From Triplophysa rosa (lineage: Eukaryota; Chordata; Actinopteri; Cypriniformes; Nemacheilidae), in assembly GCF_024868665.1 (NCBI RefSeq), contig NC_079902.1, forward strand, positions 16,709,154 to 16,773,153: 64,000 nt of DNA. Reading direction: 5' to 3'. The first letter of the stretch is position 1, and each line of letters starts with the position of its first letter. The translations under genes were made by a program, and so were the position numbers. The notes beneath the pieces were generated by a model. The model made no database searches, had not been told where the DNA came from, and saw only the letters and a program-made list of their open reading frames with translations. Positions 59,471-64,000 of this stretch are shown piece by piece.

Positions 59471-61921
59471 TAGGCTGGTTCACACAGATAGACCAGCACT
59501 AAACCAGCATGCAATTCAAGATTAATTGAGTTGGTGGATTTTAGCAAGATCGGTGTTGATGTAGCTTCATAACCAGTGCTACGTGTGCTTTCCACTGTGC
59601 TGTTCCACACAAAGCTCTCGCCCTATCAGATCAGTTTTAAGCATGTTTAATCAAAGTCTGGACGTACTACTTTTCTTAACACAGTGTGAAGACTTAAGCA
59701 CGCACACACACGGAAGGTGCGAATATGGGACGTACTGATGAGCCGAAGATAACAAGAGCAGATTCCATAGCCGTGAAACATTAGAAGCAGAACATCAGAA
59801 ATCTGCCGCTCAGATGAAACATCAAAGAAGTGTAATTGAAAATGGCATGACACACTCACTCTTCCCCTCTCTTGCATTCTTCTTGAGCATTAACAAAGAA
59901 GTTACTGTAAATGTATCTGTGTCTGTCAGGGCCCTGGGCCAGAAACTAAGCACGTCCACAGAGAGCTTTTAAAAGGAGTGTGACTGAGTATATGTGTGCG
60001 CACCCTGAAGTGCTGTGTGTTCTCGGTAGCGATAAAGAGTGGGGTGGGATGGGCATTTCAATGCAGGTGCATAAGAACAATCCCGGAGGCGTTACAGCCT
60101 ATATGTTTTTAAATTAAGGAGTTGGCAACTTAATAAGCGGACCATAAAACCCACACACACACTTTCATTTTCATTAAAACATTGTTTAGTACTGTATGTT
60201 TATACATAGGATGGGTTATAAGGACTGTTGTGATGTGCTCGTAAACCAACCAAAATCTAATAAACCATGCTGTAGTAAACCACAAACACACACTCGAAAG
60301 TACAGAGTGGGTCCTAAAGGTATTTGCAAGTTTAAAATGTATTTCATTGCAGAGATCACAAAATATCAAACCAGGAGGCAATTGCAAATAAATAATGCTA
60401 GTGAACTTTTATTCAGAAAAATCTTTTCTGGAATTGTTTAACTGGTCTCAAGGTTATATTTTAGAGTCTGTTTAAGTCAACTCCCTTTAAGTTCACACAG
60501 GTGCCCAAGCAGAGAGCAGAGTTCATGGTTTTTTTAGTTGGAAAGGTAAAACTAACTTTATATGAAATTATTTTTTTGGGGGGGGAAATGTGTGATATTT
60601 ATTTATAAAAAATGCCACTTTTGTTTCTTGACTCAACAACATTCATAACTGTGGAAACATTACATGGTGTGATTCTCATATATTTCTCTTCACTTTGAAC
60701 TTTCCTTCCACCAAGTGTCTTCATTTCACCACCAGTGACCCCAATTGGCGGTTGAAAAACCAAGAGTTTGGAGGTTTTTGAAGCAACCCCTCTGCTCATT
60801 GAAGGCAAATGGCACAATGCACTGGGAATGATGAGATGGAACCGCTGTGGTTTAAAAGCAGCCAGGAGTGGCCCGCTCAGAGTCTACCAGCATAAGATGA
60901 GCATTACAATAGCCCTGAGACACCAATGCTTTGCATTATTCAATAGTACAGGAAATATGCTTCAGGTTTACAGCCACGGCGAGAGACAAAGATAATATAC
61001 AAACACACACAGATCCGCACGCATGAAGATCTCTAAAACAATGAGGTCGGATAGCCAGACTGTATGTCTGGAGGTTTGGATAGTAATGGATTGTAATACA
61101 CAGCCTTCAGTAGAAACCTTGAAAATGGACAAGGCCTCAGGCTGAGAGTGTTTGTGTTGAACTCCACCCCTCCATTTACCCCTGGTGTAATGTTGTTTCA
61201 ATGGGACCGCATACATTTTGAAATCTGACCTCTCTCAGCGCCTTTCTCGAAGATCCATTGAGAGAATGAACAATAGACCTGTGGGCGCCCATGTGATGTC
61301 TTTTAAAGCCTTCAGTTCATATTTGAACCCTGTACAGGAGCACTCAAGGTAAAAGAGAGGGGTCCTATGAACCCTATCGCTAAAGACTGACACCTTCCAA
61401 TAACCCTTGTGATCATTTCGGTAATGATAAAAGAGTTCTTTCTCAGAGTGATCTTTCAAGCGTTCATTGTACTTGCACGCATCCCCCTGAGAACAGTAAG
61501 AATGAGTGAGAAACAGATGATGACGATCAAACAGGAGATAGTGGTGCTATATTGTCTGTCCTCTAAAACAGCTTTTAAACCAGTAGCGGGTTATAAATGT
61601 AAATGTAAAGTCACTGTATGCAGTGGATTTGAGCGATTTATTGAATTGCCAAAATGGCAGCAACAGCGCTATCCTAAAAAGCATTTTTTAATCATTTTTG
61701 CATAATTTTTTTGCCATTGTTTATTGGTTTAACTGTTACCTGTTTGTGGTTGCCAAACAACATAACAACTCTCAGCATTTTACAAGGATGCAGCTTATCC
61801 AATCAGAATTTAGAGTCTGAATAAAGGCGTACTTGTGTTTTATTGATTTTGCATGCGTGTCTTCATACTGATGGGGTTAGACAGTCAGGCTAAACAGTTT
61901 CAAACTAGACCAGTTGAGATT
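59471..61921. other. Intergenic stretch, no gene
   Basis: No coding exon or bounded repeat seen. A T7G8 homopolymer junction lies at 60571-60585. Confidence 0.5.
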
Positions 61922-62770
61922 TGTCACGGTCCTACCTTCTCGTTTATGAATTCCTAGTCGTGTGGCAGGATCGGGACAGAGCCCTTAGGTTTTATGTGAG
62001 AAAGCCATGAGTTGTTTATGTTTTTTACTTCTCATGTGTTTTCTCGTGTCTCGTCATTGACCCGGTGTCCCAGCCGGCGTCCAGTTCAGTGTCCAGTCGG
62101 GTGCCCAGCTTGGTGCAGCCTACGTTAAGGGGGGGCTTCTGTCATGGTTTCTGCCTCTCTCGTCATGTTTTTCTTGGTTTTGTGGCAGAGCCATGGCAGA
62201 ACCTCTTGTTATGTGTGGAGAGAAGCATATTATTGTCTGTCACAACATAATATGCATTCTCTCCGGTGTCTCGTCTCCTAGCCCCGCCCTCTCGTCCCCT
62301 CATTAGCTTCCATTTGTGTTTCATCCCTCTCACCTGTCCCATTATTGTTTGAGTCTTGTCACCTGCCCGTCACCCTCCCTGCGTCATCAACCCTTGTTAG
62401 TGTTCCCCTTTATAAACCCTGTGTATTCCTAGTCCTGTGTCAGTTCATTGTTTCCTGTTTCTCGTTTACGGTACGTGGTTCTTTGTTCATGCCCAGTGTT
62501 TCCTGTTTACCGTATGCTGTTCGTTCATGTAGTCTCGTGTTTATGCTCAGTCTTGCCCTACCTTGTCTGTTTTGTAAGTTTGGTTTCGTTTATGATTTGT
62601 AGTTCTCGTTTTGCCCCTGTGTGGGAAGTTTTTGTTTATCTTTTGTAATCTCGTTTGCTATAGTGTTTTGCCATCCCCCCTCGTGGGTTTTTGTTTTTGT
62701 TATTTCTAATAAATTAGTGTTTTGTGTCAAGCCTGCCTGCAATTGGGTTCTTCCAGCGCCACTCCTGACA
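61922..62770 (+). mobile_element. Internally deleted, chimeric gypsy-type LTR element (copy 3)
   Basis: Bounded by the 5-bp duplication AGATT (61917-61921 and 62771-62775). The left 130 bp (TGTCACGG onward) is a truncated LTR most like copy 2. It is followed by about 80 bp of internal sequence, a polypurine tract (AAGGGGGGG, 62127-62135), and a complete 3' LTR (62140-62770, TGTCATGG to CCTGACA; TATAAA 62411-62416, AATAAA 62708-62713). All gag and pol coding sequence is gone. The two LTR parts belong to visibly different subfamilies. Confidence 0.8.
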
Positions 62771-63411
62771 AGATTGGGGCCGGATTCATGAAACTGTTCT
62801 TAAAACAAAATATGAGATTGTTCTGAAGATAAATTATAGAAAGTTTGTAAGAATGTTCCTGTGTGTTTTCATAAGAATAAAATGACATGCTTTCTCAATG
62901 ATTACACTTGCCTTCTTGTAAGGTAACTGTATATATGAATCTATATAATAAACTTTGTGTAACAAGTGCCTTGCATTTTTATGTACTGTATATTATTGAG
63001 TGATGTGTTAAACGGCATTAAAGATTTTATGTTAGATAAAACGTTAGCAAGCGTTATATTATATTCATTATATTACTTTTTGTGTGTTACAATGTCATAA
63101 AATTTGTGACCCTCTCCGTTTCGAGTTACTTAATGTAAAAAGTATCTTTGCTTTTAATGATGCAAGCTAAAGTAAGGCGGTTAGACATCATCATTATTAA
63201 GCTATATAAAAATTCTTCAATGGCAAGTAAATGTAAAAATTATTCTGGCTCAATACAGTACACGTCACATGTGCATGGGCGTCGGAACCATTGTATGTGG
63301 GTGGGACAGGACCCACTCACTTTTTAAGGCCAATGATATTGGACCCACGTACTTTTAGCGTCTCTCATTTAGCGCAGAGCGCCATCTGTCAAATCATTTG
63401 AGGAATGATTT
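62771..63411. other. Intergenic stretch with a repeat fragment
   Basis: No gene. Around 63268-63360 GGGCGTCGGAACCATTGTAT and GGGACAGGACCCACTCAC resemble a common fish repeat fragment without definable ends. Confidence 0.45.
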
Positions 63412-63600
63412 GCTGCGTCACAATCCGCATACTATCCGTCCTAAATAGAATTCGAATGTAGAATTAGTGTCCCAAATCGTAGTATGTTAAAATGAGTTTT
63501 CCAAAGATTCCCGGATGGTCTACTACTTCCGGTAGAAATTCGAAGGGCGATGCACACTCTAACGGACAATATTACCCACAACTCACCGCGAGTAGGGGGA
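63412..63600. repeat. Fragment of the 33561 foldback family
   Basis: Shares CCCGGATGGTCTACTACTTC and CGCATACTATCC-type end motifs with 33561-34037. Confidence 0.6.
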
Positions 63601-63795
63601 GTTTAGTGATGCTCCACTGCATAAATAAATTATATAACTGATGCGTCACTAAATTAACAAATGTAAGTATACAGTAAACATTACATAAAAAATAATGAAT
63701 GAATAAATACCTTAATGGAAAGAAGAGCTGTATTTTGATGTGTGTAACAGTTAATGATTGTGTAGGCAACAACGGCCACTTCCGCTTCCTGTTAG

Positions 63796-64000
63796 TATGT
63801 CGCAGTGTGCGCATATAGGGTATTTCTCAAACGCAAGGACGCGTGCTGGGCAGGTTGCAAATCTCGGCTGCCACGTCATCAAGTGCCGCCGAAGGACATT
63901 TCAAACAGAAGTATGCTTGGAAGGAAGCTTTCACTTTGTGTCCTTCGTTCAGGCTGTTTTGCAGGATACAACAACTGTATCCTTCGCTGACTGAAATCAC
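63796..64000. repeat. Repeat fragment cut by the window edge
   Basis: Contains inverted GAAGGACA / GTCCTTCG-type motifs and TATCCTTCGCTGACTGAAAT, resembling a cyprinid DNA repeat; its right end lies outside the window. Confidence 0.4.

Noticed and set aside
1..64000. CRISPR array, operons or prokaryotic mobile elements
   Set aside because: The sequence is spliced vertebrate DNA; no regular spacer-repeat array or bacterial gene structure is present.

Overview
This window is eukaryotic, vertebrate nuclear DNA, most likely from a cyprinid (carp/zebrafish-like) fish. It is AT-rich, has no dense ORFs, and carries interspersed repeats that I recognise as typical of cyprinids: TTAA-flanked foldback MITEs, hAT and Harbinger pieces, gypsy-type LTRs and a tRNA-derived SINE. 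Species cannot be fixed from the sequence. Repeat-family assignments rest on visible terminal repeats and on recollection, not on a database search.

The only protein-coding gene I can support is slc7a11 (xCT, the light chain of the cystine/glutamate exchanger system xc-). It lies on the + strand with its coding sequence in 12 exons between 4275 and 16842. All introns are GT-AG, the reading frame is continuous, and the product is 498 aa (human protein about 501 aa). The exon order and the conserved cysteine that links the light chain to its heavy chain are present.

Layout. 1-2974: an LTR and other repeats, with 352 bp present twice at 100% identity. 2975-4274: upstream flank of slc7a11, with two abutting inverted C/EBP-ATF (amino-acid response) motifs at 3479-3496, an AP-1 site at 3920, and two short cysteine-rich upstream ORFs that end 1 and 5 nt before the start codon. 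4275-16842: slc7a11. Intron 9 holds a 3.1-kb hAT-type insertion with a near-perfect 8-bp target duplication, and introns 4 and 10 carry the same MITE in the same orientation. 16843 to about 18.1 kb: 3' UTR with several AATAAA signals.

From about 18 kb to 64 kb I see no coding exon. It is a repeat-studded intergenic stretch. In mammals the region 3' of SLC7A11 is a gene desert towards PCDH18, and the emptiness here fits that arrangement (inference). This part holds a Harbinger element with an internally deleted transposase gene, a hAT element with TIRs and an imperfect target duplication, a SINE, a 38-bp almost perfect hairpin, three gypsy-type LTR loci with mosaic U3 regions (one a chimeric, internally deleted element), a three-level nested insertion, a cluster of quasi-palindromic units, and one AT-rich unique block with three TAATTA cores that is a candidate enhancer.
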